The notes beneath the pieces are model-generated. The model made no database searches. It was not told where the DNA came from and saw only the letters and a program-made list of their open reading frames with translations. Shown here one piece after another: positions 1 through 10,535 of a stretch of 64,000 bases of DNA; the first letter of the stretch is position 1; each line of letters starts with the position of its first letter. The position numbers and the translations under genes were made by a program. Source of the DNA: Entoloma clypeatum (taxonomy: Eukaryota; Basidiomycota; Agaricomycetes; Agaricales; Entolomataceae); assembly GCA_963565915.1 (NCBI GenBank), contig OY751490.1, forward strand, positions 558,001-622,000, read 5' to 3'.

Positions 1-583
1 GATGTCCGGCAAAGACAAGGGATCAACGAAGCCGTCCTCATACGCCTTGAGTCGGAGTTCAAGCTCTTGAGTACGCTCCAGGAGGATCTTTGTCAGCTTG
101 GCTTGTTGATTGTTGTCATATTCACAAAGATCCTTCTTTCCGGCAGCTGCGCAGGTCTGGCAGAAGGGTCTTTTACCGTCGCATTTCTGCACACCAAGCC
201 TGAGTCAGTAGCGGTCCAATGAATATGATAGCATGCAACGCTGACTCTGACCTTTTTCTTCCGACTGTCGAGAACATTCTGAGCTGATTCGTCAAAGATT
301 CTGAAAGACCCTTCAACTTACCGACACGGTCTACATGCAGCACCCTTTCTCAACAAGTCTGCTTCAGGCTGTAGCGGCTTGATATACGTATAATCGCAAA
401 CGACCGCATTTCTAGCTTTGCGGCAAGCCGTGCACTTTGGACGCGATCCATCGCATTTCTGGCATTAGTACGGCGGAGATCAGCAACTGAACGAGAGAAT
501 CAATCAAAAGGTTGCTCAACTATTTTCTTGGCTCTACACGTCGTACATGTCGTGGAGACTCCAGCGGTGAAGTTGGTCTGCAT
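1..583 (-). CDS. Zn2Cys6 transcription factor with two tandem zinc clusters (5' part)
   Basis: Fungal GAL4-type zinc-cluster regulator; the gene runs off the left edge. On the minus strand the exons read 583-521, 458-322, 264-252 and 186-<1. Exons 1-2 encode C-TTC-RAKKIKCDG followed by RPKCTAC and a last Cys. The end of exon 2, a 13-nt micro-exon (264-252) and exon 4 together encode a second full cluster: C-RPC-RRKKKKCDG, then RPFCQTC and CEY. Both match the canonical CxxCRxxKxKCDG pattern, and each cluster is split by an intron at the same place before KCDG. After the second cluster comes a Leu/Gln/Glu-rich stretch (KLTKILLERTQELE) that looks like the usual linker or coiled coil. All junctions are GT-AG and in phase. 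Double clusters are known in basidiomycete factors. DNA target and regulon cannot be read from here. Confidence 0.85.
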
Positions 584-3161
584 GATCGAGATCCAGAATG
601 AAGTGGCGAGCCTGGTCCTCCTGCGTTTTAGAGTCTAGTAGGGAACGTGTACTAGCTTGGCACCAAATATCGCCATGGTGTTCGAGATGTACTAACCATT
701 TAAACGTCAACCGATTGTTGACAGTTCGTTCAAGGGCTACCTAGGTTCGATGAAACGAGATCCATGCAGCGCGACAAATTCACAAGGTCGACTTCGCCGG
801 AACGGAAATCTAGCGGCTGCCATCGCGAAACAATTACCATCATCGCTGGGCGCTTGGAGGTAAAGTTTGATATGATCGGCGCCCTGGAAATCCGTCCATG
901 GCCGTCCGTTGTGTCGGGGCCCTTCCATATTTCGTTAGAGCCGCTTTTTCGTCAAAGTGAAGGAGCGTGATCGCTTAGAAATGGTTCAATGATGTCGGAA
1001 GAGGTCGTGGCAATCTCCGAACCAGCCTCGATAACACGACGCTGTAGTCGAGATAGACAAGTTATTTAGTCGTGGACTTGACGTATTCAAACACTTGGTT
1101 TCATCACAGTTCACAGGTATCATTACTAATGATCTCTATCATGTTTTTGAATACCGGTCCCTTGGTATACTTATCGGCGACCATCAACAAGACTTTATTC
1201 AACTTGTATATTGCAATTGAACCCCAGATCTGTTCATCAATGGCTCATACAAAATTGCATCAAGTCAAGCATTTTCAAGTTGTCCACTGATAAGCACGCC
1301 GTGCCAATGAATATGGGAGAGAAGAAACCTTCATACTGGGATACTGGACGGTCGATCCTCCCAAAAATAGCAAGTCTGTCCTAATCCATCAAGTACACGA
1401 GGAAGCCTCGGGCCTCAGGGACGATACCACTTTTCACGGCCCTGGACGACAGCAGTCCTGGGCGATCGGCATGCGTTTAGACCCTTAACGCTCAACGTTT
1501 TAGCTTCGAACAGCGAACTACTAAGTAGGACTGCGAAGAGACTAGTAGTCGAATGGTCGAAGTCCTGGGATAGCCTGAGGGAGAATTGGAATTTCAACGA
1601 AAGGCGTGACGCGCCTTTCCTCACAGTGTGTGCTGAGGGGTTCATCGCTCTACTCGATCGTGGTGAACAATTTTCGTTTGACCCGGCTGACCAGTGACCG
1701 ACACCCTTCCCATGTTTGAAGGGTTATCATACGATAAGTCCACTTGTGATTCCGAGTCCCACCGCAGCCGCTCTCTTCGCATCTGTGAAAGGCAGGGATT
1801 GAATTCCTGGCTGCGACATGTCGACAAATGATAAGACAAAAATCATGGGCCATCTTGAATTCTCACCAGCTGTGTAGATCCAGCCCGACGCGACCCGATA
1901 TCCCCTCTTAGGATGACTTTGAAACTGCATGATGCGCCGGTCAAGCAGTAGTCATTTTTTGGAGTTTTTCCGTGTGTGTTCGGAGACTTATCGTCCGAAA
2001 CTTTCTCGGGAAAATCTCCCAAAAATCGCCAAAGGTTCCCCATCGGTCATCAGTGGAAATATCACATGAGGACATGTCGGCATGTGGATGTCTCAATGAA
2101 AAGAAGTCGTCCAAGTTCGTCACGGTAATTTGTATTATAGAACTGGTTGACGTTGACGAGCAACACCGCTTTTTGTCTGGTCTCCAGTGCAGAGCCTTTT
2201 GTTGTGGATTTATCCGTTAAGCTGCGCGGCTTAATGGGTAAATCCACACCACCTTTTAGGGGGCAAGTACGTAGCATGGTAGGGGTGGTAAGCAGCAATA
2301 CAGTAGGTAGGCCAAATGCTTGACTTGCCTCTGCGCCAACTCTGCGCTGCGTTGCACCAGGAATGGGGCCGTGCCGCCGCCGCAGGACAATTGGATATAA
2401 CTCCGCGCAAAGTCGTTCGCTCGTCACAGTCCGTTCGTGGCGCGGCGCGCTGGTTTCGTTCCCTGACAAGAAGCTCATCAGCATCTCCCCTCCGTACATA
2501 CTAAGTACATCCTGTAAGCATTTCAAGTCTCATTCCCAAATTCTCGATCCTAATTCGGGTCCCTCCCGTTTGGGGTACAGGCCGAGGCTTGGCCATGCTT
2601 CTGTCAGATTGGGACGCCACCATGCAGTTCTTGTTGCATCTCCATTAAAAAAATCCTCTTGGGATTATCGGACAGGAACAACGGTACTGGGTGTTTCAAC
2701 CGAGGCCCGGATCCGGGTCCAACTCGGACCCCTACTCCGAGTCAGTTCAAAGTTCTCCTCGTCAGGGGGGAATAGGCTTGGAAAGGTATACTTATCCTGG
2801 AGGTACTTTGGGGAATTGAAATCGAATTTACGTCGTCTGTTGTACATTGGTTACAGGGAAAGAGGCAAATGCAGGCCAAAACCTGGCATCGCACGCACTG
2901 ATGATCCTCCCATGTAAAGGTCCACATAAGTTCGAGATTTAACAGCTAGAAAATACACCTTACCTGAATTTCTCTCTGTATTGAATCGAACCATTGTATT
3001 TTGGCAATGTCTACTTCATCTGCTGAAATTCAAAAAGGTTGTTGGTCAGTTGATTACATAGAATACCCCCTGACCACCATATTTCCAGATTCTCCCACGT
3101 AAGGGCCCACCTCAAGCCGATTTCCGTCATGAACCCTCCCCTCCTCTTCGTCTTTCCCATC
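584..3161. other. intergenic region, no convincing gene
   Basis: Short ORFs on both strands (for example minus 2526-2062 and plus 2363-2917) overlap one another and match no family I recognise. The first few hundred bases should hold the promoter of the zinc-cluster gene. The only structure I see is the hairpin at 2204-2247. Confidence 0.4.
2204..2247. repeat. inverted-repeat hairpin
   Basis: Two arms of about 19-20 bases (GTGGATTTATCCGTTAAGC and its near complement ending TAAATCCAC) face each other across a 4-5-base loop, with only a couple of mismatches. It could be a remnant of a small TIR element or a transcript hairpin. Confidence 0.6.
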
Positions 3162-3167
3162 TATAAA
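3162..3167 (+). promoter_or_regulatory. TATA box of the aldo/keto reductase gene
   Basis: TATAAA lies 55-60 bases upstream of the ATG at 3222, a usual distance. It has no counterpart at the pseudogene copy, whose homology stops at about the start codon. Confidence 0.5.
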
Positions 3168-3221
3168 GGCCTTTTACTCGAGACTCTCAATTGAACGCTC
3201 CCCACTGTCACTGCATCAATC

Positions 3222-4795
3222 ATGAGTTTTTGGCAAGCTCCACCACCACCCCCAACCAAGCTCGGTCGATACCGCCAACTATCAACTCGAGCTGGCATCC
3301 ACGTCTCCCCGCTCTGCCTCGGAGGCATGAGCATCGGGGACAAATGGGCTGCCCTGGGCATGGGCTCCATGAACAGAGAAACCTCGTTCAAACTCTTGGA
3401 CGCCTATTTCGATGCAGGAGGCAACTTTATCGACACCGCTAATCTCTAGTAAGTAAAAAGCTTGTATCCACCTTTTATGATGGGGATTTTTGATGCTAGT
3501 TTTTTTTTTTTTTTACTCACGCATTGCAGCCAAGACGGGTCCTCTGAAGAATTCATAGGCGAGTGGGCTGAAAGTCGGGGGATTCGTGATCAGTTGGTCA
3601 TCGCCACAAAGGTCTGTCTGCCGCGTTTTCTTGCCATAAAAAAAAAAGAGTAGATTGGCTACTGACGACGACGGTGATTTCCCTTCCCCCCGCAGTACGC
3701 GAACAGTCCCCTTGGACTATCTTCGGACGTCAAGCTTCAAGTCAATTATCGGGGTAGTCATGTCAAATCGCTGATGCTCAGCTTCGACATCAGTTTGGCG
3801 CGATTGAAGACCAAATACGTCGATATCTTCTATGTGCATTGGTGGGACCTGCGCACAAGCATTGAAGAAATCATGGATTCTCTGCACAACCTTGTCGTAC
3901 AGGGCAAGGTTCTCTATCTGGTGCGTCGTGGGTGTGACATTGTCCTAGATTTCATCAACTCCTCACGTGGTTGGGTTTTTTTTGTCGACAGGGTATTTCC
4001 GACGCTCCGGCCTGGGTCGTCGTGAAAGCTAATTCATATGCTCGCTATAACAACAAGACACCCTTTGTGGTGTACCAGGGTGCTTATTCTTGCCTCGAGC
4101 GCGACGTTGAGCGAGAGATCCTCCCCATGTGTCGCCACGAAGGTCAAAAAAAAAAAAAAATCTCTTATCAAAAAACGCTGTTTCAGTTTGCTCACATGCG
4201 CTTCTTAGGCATGGCCTTTGCTCCATGGAACGTTCTCGCGAGTGGGCATATCAGGACCGACGAAGAAGAGGAGAGTCGTCGCCAAACCGGGGAGAATGGA
4301 CGTACCATTACTGGGCCTTGGGAACGAACACCTGAAGAGAAGAAACTATGCGCTGCACTTGAAGAAGTCGTCAAGCAGGTCGAGGCCAAGAGCATCCAGG
4401 CTGGTACGTGTCTCGAGGTTCTACGCAAGTGGATGATGTGATGACGGAAGATATCACCTCCTCGGTTTGCAGTTGCTATCGCGTACACCATGCATAAAGC
4501 GCCTTACGTCTTTCCCATTATCGGAGGACGAAAGGTGGAGCACTTGCAAGCGAACATAGAAGCCCTCAGTGTGAGCCTGACGAAGGAACAGCTACAGCTC
4601 ATTGATGGGGTATTGCCATTCAACAAGGGATTCCCGAACAATCTCATGGTGAGCCTTCAAAACGTTGACGGACGATCACCTTCTGACATACTTTGTCAGG
4701 GCGAATATGGGGCCGGCTCATATCCTATCATCATGAATCTCGGTTCGACCGTCGAACCACAGCCTCTTCCTGCTCCAATTCCTCATTCGAAATGA
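3222..4795 (+). CDS. aldo/keto reductase, aryl-alcohol dehydrogenase type
   Basis: NAD(P)H-dependent oxidoreductase of the fungal aryl-alcohol dehydrogenase group, probably cytosolic, reducing aromatic aldehydes. Seven exons (3222-3448, 3530-3611, 3696-3920, 3992-4142, 4209-4403, 4473-4648, 4700-4795) join in frame to 383 codons. Visible family marks are the N-terminal LCLGGMSIG, the catalytic Asp in NFIDTAN with the nearby Tyr, Lys in VIATKYA, His in VHWWD, and the C-terminal cofactor region PIIGGRKVEHL. All introns are GT-AG; intron 4 contains an A-run and intron 1 a T-run. A TATA box precedes the gene. It converges on the RING gene with about 120 bases between stops. A broken inverted copy lies at 30567-32066, so this copy is the functional one. 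The substrate is inferred from the family only. Confidence 0.9.
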
Positions 4796-4916
4796 TGCTA
4801 TCCCGTTGTGTATTAATATCAGAAGGATGTGACTAGTCCTTCCAAAGTTGTACTATCTATGTCGACAGTGAATTGAGTTTTTCTTTCGCGTAAATGTAGA
4901 GAGAGGATCGGGGGGT

Positions 4917-5823
4917 CTATAAGGCGATGACGGCGCGAGGTCTCAGTCCAATCACACCAGCCCCTTTTCCGTCCCACCCTGCAATACCCGCTCTGCATAC
5001 CAGACATCTAACAGAGACGGGAAAAGAAAAAAAGAAAGTCAGAACGATTGAGAACTTGTCCAAGATGAGCCATAAGAAGCAGACCGACTGACCTCGCGAC
5101 GTTCGCCTCATCCCGCGCCATAGACGCAGCCCGCTGCATCGTCGACTGAACGGCTGTAAACAGACACGAACCACAACAAACATGACCGCACGGGGTCAGC
5201 GTCGCGTTTGTCGGCGGGAAGAAGCAGATCGGACACGTGTACTCGGAAAGCGGCTCTGCCTCTGCCTCTGCCTCTGGTTCTGGGTCTGATTCTGGTTCTG
5301 GGTCTGGTGACGCCGGCGGTGGCACAACAACAGAAGCAGAAGCACAGGCGGAAAGCGAACCGGCAGAAGCAGAGGCTCCGTGTGTCTCTTCCTCCTCCGC
5401 AGCAGCGTGAGCAGAAGAACCGTAACCAGCAGACGGCAGCCGGTCTACATTCCGCGCATGAAGGATCTTGGCAAGACTGGGGCTGCTGACGATGACCACA
5501 TCATCCCGCAGCCGCCGCCGCCGCTGCCCCCGTGTTCCAGAGGAGGAGATGATGATCGTCTCTGCGTCCGAGTCCGTTTGAGTGAATGTTGCATCGCCGG
5601 GGAAGGAATAAGACATCGTCGTCCCAGTCCCAGTCCCAGTCCCAGATGGTCCCGCAATAGGTTCCCCGATCGTTTGCCTGGGGTCATCCAAGGCGCCAGA
5701 GTGCGTTGTTGGACCGGCCCTCCGAGTCTGATGTCGACGTACCCTCTTCCGTTTCGCCGGCGGTCTTGATGGGCTTGCTTCGTCTCCGAACGATGTGGTT
5801 GCGTGAAAGGGATCAAAGGGCAC
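4917..5823 (-). CDS. RING-finger protein (C3HC4), copy 1, canonical start lost
   Basis: Putative E3 ubiquitin ligase. Exon 1 (5823-5093) and exon 2 (5007-4917) join in frame. The C-terminal RING reads CPIC, then TPCGHVCCGSC, with the last pair (CLVC) supplied by exon 2. The N-terminal half is basic then Ser/acidic-rich (KRKRVRR looks like a nuclear signal) and ends in a Pro-Glu/Ala-Glu repeat. Compared with copy 2 (29604-30445), the first codon is GTG instead of ATG. The ATG two bases upstream (5825-5823) is out of frame, and an in-frame TGA precedes. The next in-frame Met is at about residue 70, which would still leave the RING. The rest of the frame (273 codons) is open and most differences from copy 2 are in-frame indels. 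Either a shortened or non-AUG product is made, or the gene is starting to decay. Confidence 0.75.
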
Positions 5824-6075
5824 ATTCAGTCAGACTGGCACTGCGTTATGTGCGTTTCGCCAACTATGGCAGAAGGGCGAGATACGAGCCTGTTAAGCTA
5901 ATTATTTCTTCTTCGTTTAAAGACTTGGATATTCCCTTGGACTGAGATCGCGAACGGGGAAGAGGTGATGGTAGACTGTCGACCGTGGTCACATAAGCGC
6001 ATACACTACAAACAAAAAATGGCAAGTACAATCTATACAAGTTATTCCACAAGATGGTCTTCTTCTACAACTTCT

Positions 6076-9000
6076 TCACACAAAATACATATGCCCCTTC
6101 ATTCGCTGGTTGATATTGTGGAAATGCTGGTGAAAGAACGAAAGCTGTTCATCGTCATGCGAATGAGCCGACTGGGCGTCGAATTCTTCATATCTCAAAT
6201 CTTCATCAAAGTGAAACCTGGCCCGACGACACACCAGCTGTAATGATTAGTGAAATATACAAGTCAGCGTGTGTTTTTTTTTTCTGATCAATCTTTGGAA
6301 ATCCACAAACATCAGCATCTGGGAAAAAAAAAAAAAAAAAAAAAAAAGATCAAAAGAGTAGGTTTTATGCACAGTTCGAAGTCAAAATAATCAGACGTAC
6401 AGTAGACCGGTGCGGGGATCTTCACAGATCTAGTTGAACGAGAGTAGCAATGGCACAATGCGTATCTTAACATATGCCGAATTCGTGAACCAGAAGACAA
6501 AAAATGGAGAGGAGGGCGGGGGCGACACCTACGCGATTTCTTGTAGTCTATAAGACATCAAGTCAAAACGAGGAGTCGAGAAGATAGCATAAGGAAACGA
6601 AGAGACGCACTGTTCAATCGAGAGGTCATTCGTAGTCTTCAAGATAGTATAATGACTGGGGCGACTAGCTATATAATCAAGCATCGTCAGGATCGAAAGA
6701 GACTTAGACCTCAACGTATCGACTTACTTCCTTTGAGCCCGGGTTGAGACTGCAGATAGAAATCATCGTAGACCGGATGTTTGATGACTGAAAAGGGGAC
6801 TCTTAACCAGACGAGTCCGAAATAATAACATGAAAAAAGTGCCTTACCAGTATCCACGACGAATCCAGCCCGAAGGTTTCCATTGCCACTAAAATCGGCG
6901 GCATTCGTTTCCTGGCCCCTGTCGTCGACCGGGAAGAACCTAAAGTGGTGTCGCTTTCCGACCACTATAAAAACCAACCCTGGCGAACTGCCCTGAGGAT
7001 ATATGCGCTCGATAACGCCTATACCCAAACATCAGTCCGCATGTACTCGAGTCAACGTTTCACAAAACGCATACTTACTCTGCATGGCTCCCATCTCCAT
7101 ATCCTTGACTGTCATGAATTCTCCTTCTGAGACACCATCACGAAAGAAGATGATACGTCTGGGTAGAGCTCCTTTGTTCAGAGCATGAAATGCCTGCAAC
7201 GCCGTCTGTGGAGGTTTTAGTATGACCAGTTCAGCAGATTGCTCAAAGGAACATGAAAAGAAGGCCAAACCTCGAACATGCTTGCCAAGTCGACAATCAT
7301 CTCTGTGCGCGCTTCCTGGATCCTAGACAGTGCCACGTATCTGAGGAAATCGGCGTCGACGGACGCCACCAACGCTGAGACCGATGGAAGTCGACTTCCG
7401 GGCCCAGGATGGCTAACATCAGCACCTTGTGAAATTCGACGGGGGTTGGTTAGTCAGAGCTGTCTCGATCTCAATCGTTGTATCCGTACCCAAAACCATA
7501 GTTGGGGTCGCACGCAGAGTTCGCATGATATCACCACAAGGAACCGAATTCGAGCCTCCCAGTTTGACATTGATTCTAGCAAGAAAATAAGGGGAAAAAA
7601 CACATCCTGGAATGTAGATGCAACTCACTTGAGGATCAGATTATTGTAATATTGATCCACCGAACGAAAATTACGGCGCTCCACATCCCCTCTGAGTTTC
7701 GTACTCCATTTCTGCAATGATGATCAACCATGGTTGCGTCTTCTCTTTAAAATGTCATGCCACTCACCACACATTGAGTAACCACACCCCTTGTGATATC
7801 GCCATATCTCTTGACGTCGGTGTACAAAGCCGCGGCTGATTCCGGCAGGATGACGAGAATCATCTCCGCCTGTCCCTGCGCCCACGCCTTATCCATTGTC
7901 TGAAAAAGTCATTTATCATGATCGAATCTAAGAAAATAGAGGGAGATACGGACCGTTGTAAAATCTTGCCCGTTACCTCGGAAGACATGCTTTTCCCCGA
8001 TTTCGCCGACGGCTGCGTCAAGGGATAATAAAATCAAGTCGGATTTATGTACAATTATCGGGATACTTACCCATGCCTACCGAGAAATAGGAAGCATTAA
8101 TGCGAGATGGACATCGTTCATTAAATGGCACCCACCTCGATCTCCCATGGCCCTCCGTAATCCAGTCAAAAAGCTGGTGACATGCGCGAAGTTGCCATCT
8201 GAGAAATCCGCCACCGTCCAACGAGACAACTTGGCCGGTCTGCGAAGCTTCTTATTCATGATGTCCCATACGCCGGCCCTCTATAAGGAGGTGTCGTCAC
8301 CTTTCGAAAATAATCTGAATGTGCGGACCATACCTTTGGCATCAATCGGTCACGTTCCTGAAACTCGATAGTGGGGTTTGGTAGCAGGCGGCCCTTTACC
8401 TCGAGAGGATGTTTATCGATACTGATACCTGCTTCGCAAAGGAACGGGGACTGGTTGTATTGCAGTTGCGACCACCCGTCTTCAATCGCGTTCAATCGTA
8501 ACTTCGGATTGGCTGGAGAGAACGACAGAAGCTCCTTGATGAGGTCTGGGGGCAGGCCTGATTTATTCTGCGTGGGGAATGTCGATCAGAGAGAAGTTCA
8601 TCCTTGAGTCATCAATGTCGGCTTCTAACCTTGTACAACTGCGGTACCGTTCTGCAGACGGTGATGGGGACAATGGCGCCGCTTCCGAACAGGACTCCTA
8701 GGCAGTCTTTAGGGATCGCGTAATTATGGGCTCTGCGAAAATGTTCCTGGAAGCCGTTGAACAGTCAGAGAGCAAGAGAGATAGAAAGTGCACCAGCCTT
8801 GATAGTGACAATCTCGCCATTCTTGTCGAAAGCGACGGCGTCAACATTGCTAACCACGTCCTTGATAGTCTTGGGTCTCTTCCCAGCGTGGCTCCGTAGT
8901 GTGATCTCAACCTTGAGACCGCGCAGATGCAAGCGCAACTTCCCAATGTGCCTCCGATCGGACAAATCGCGAAGGTTTCTCAACCTCAGATGTTCTAGGC

Positions 9001-10185
9001 AAAGATCTTCCAACTTTTTGGCGGGGATTCTGTTATACATGGGGTGAGTAACAAAGCCCTATCTTCCAAGAGCGGTGAAGCGTACACGACGCCTGCGGTG
9101 ACATCTACATTTACGATGATCTTGTCTATTCCTGGTCTCACGCTCCTGTAAATAAGGCCAATGGCATGAGATGTGTGCAAAAAACTGAAAACGACCGATA
9201 AAAGTGTACTGGAAGTATCCGCGCCATAGCTGGAAGGGCCGTATCTTATCAAACTTAGGGCCTAGACGAGATGGAAATACACAGGCTATCAAAGTAACAA
9301 GATCCTCTTACCTTCTCCACAGCTAGTAAAAAAACTCTTGGCGTTATGAAGGTTGGGTTCCTGCCTGAATAATAATCTGTTACACCAAGGACGATCAGAT
9401 CAGAACACTGATAGGAAAGACGGACATCCGCGGGGTCGATTGAACGAATAGATTGAGCATGTTCAGGGCGATGCTCGCACGGTCTAGAGAAGAGGTGTCT
9501 CCTCGCTTGAATTGCTTCAATACTCTACAGCGAAGAAGAAGAAATTTTAGTCAAGCAGCGGCTCACAAAGAAGAGCCTGGGGACGAACTGGACATTTATA
9601 CTGGATACATGGGTGATTTTGATCGTTGCTTTCTTTTGCTCTCTGCCCTGAATCGGCGGGCGCGAATCCCACGGTACATCAAATGACTTTGAAAAAAAGA
9701 ATTATGAACGAAGAGATGGCGCGGGATGCACGGTACGCACTTCCGCACGAAATTTGTACTGTCTAGTCGAAAATAGGTTTTTCTTGCCATCGTACGCTGG
9801 GACGTTATCAAGCATCAGCGAGTACGAAAGTATCACAGGAGCAATGACACATTACCGCCTAGGGGATGGAAGATTTCTGGACGGACTTGCTGTTGCAGCC
9901 TCATCATGAGTTCCATCCCTTTGTTGTGGCCGATCTTTGCATCTTTATCCCTCGCGCCGGATGGAGGATCGATTACTGGAGGGGGATCAGCACACGATCC
10001 TATACGATCTACCAAACAAGAGTTATCACAGACCAACTGTATCGAATCGTGCACTCATTTATGAAAACATTCAGTAAAAGGACATTGTAAATACCATCGT
10101 AATGATGGATCACATTGTTGGCGGGCCACTTGAGTTCGAAAGCGTTGGTTTTCACGACGACCAGGGTCCCCGGTGCATTTGCCAT
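6076..10185 (-). CDS. Argonaute (N-PAZ-MID-PIWI), 26 exons, slicer residues present
   Basis: Small-RNA-guided nuclease of RNA silencing (quelling-type, QDE-2-like). I read 26 exons from ATG 10185 to TGA 6076, with exon boundaries 10185-10095, 9975-9856, 9796-9741, 9686-9589, 9524-9426, 9376-9312, 9261-9210, 9145-9086, 9029-8798, 8746-8630, 8567-8334, 8280-8136, 8076-8071, 8012-7954, 7899-7768, 7711-7629, 7575-7490, 7425-7271, 7205-7079, 7018-6848, 6787-6728, 6668-6611, 6547-6533, 6465-6401, 6318-6311 and 6237-6076. They sum to 851 codons plus stop. The N domain has YDG..NL, linker L1 has SFFT and LWRGYFQSVRP, and PAZ spans about residues 200-330. PIWI shows D581 (GADVSHP), E620, D653 (FFRDGVSEG), GTSRPSHY and D798 (YYAD); the protein ends MYFV as Argonautes do. 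Exons 13, 23 and 25 are only 6, 15 and 8 nt. Intron 9 would be GC-AG. A truncated dead copy lies in the inverted duplicate. Confidence 0.92.
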
Positions 10186-10535
10186 GGTCGATTAGGTCTT
10201 CCTCGACACCGATGGAAACGATCTTGATCAAGGCGTTACCCGGGAGAGGTGGGACAATGATACTGTTGTTCAATAAAGTCGCAACAGGGTGTACAGTGTG
10301 AGGATCTTGCAGTCGTGCAACCTGACAGGTGTTGACACGGGAGCAAGTTCTCTGGCCGCCAAAAAACGCGTGGCACGTGGGTTCGAACGCGTTCGTCACG
10401 TGGTAAAGACAACACCGCAAAATCCACAACCCACGTAATAGCGGCTTATCTAGAGCCTCCAGAACGGTATTCTAACCAGTAATTCATTTTATTGTGCGGG
10501 AAGAACACTGCATCGTGCTGAACGAAGGAAGAATA
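10186..10535. other. Argonaute promoter region / 3' flank of the next gene
   Basis: About 350 bases between the Argonaute start and the stop of the upstream minus-strand gene. The open stretch on the minus strand is in another frame and has no family match. No clear TATA is seen. Confidence 0.35.

Noticed and set aside
2062..2917. Overlapping ORFs of 154 (minus) and 184 (plus) codons
   Set aside because: They lie on opposite strands over the same DNA, include the hairpin, and show no domain or splice pattern.
5208..5769. Plus-strand ORFs over the RING gene
   Set aside because: Complementary frames of a low-complexity coding exon; no family match, while the minus strand encodes a clear RING.
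6320..6345. Long A-run as a sign of a retroposed copy
   Set aside because: It is the polypyrimidine tract of an Argonaute intron on the minus strand; the gene keeps all introns.
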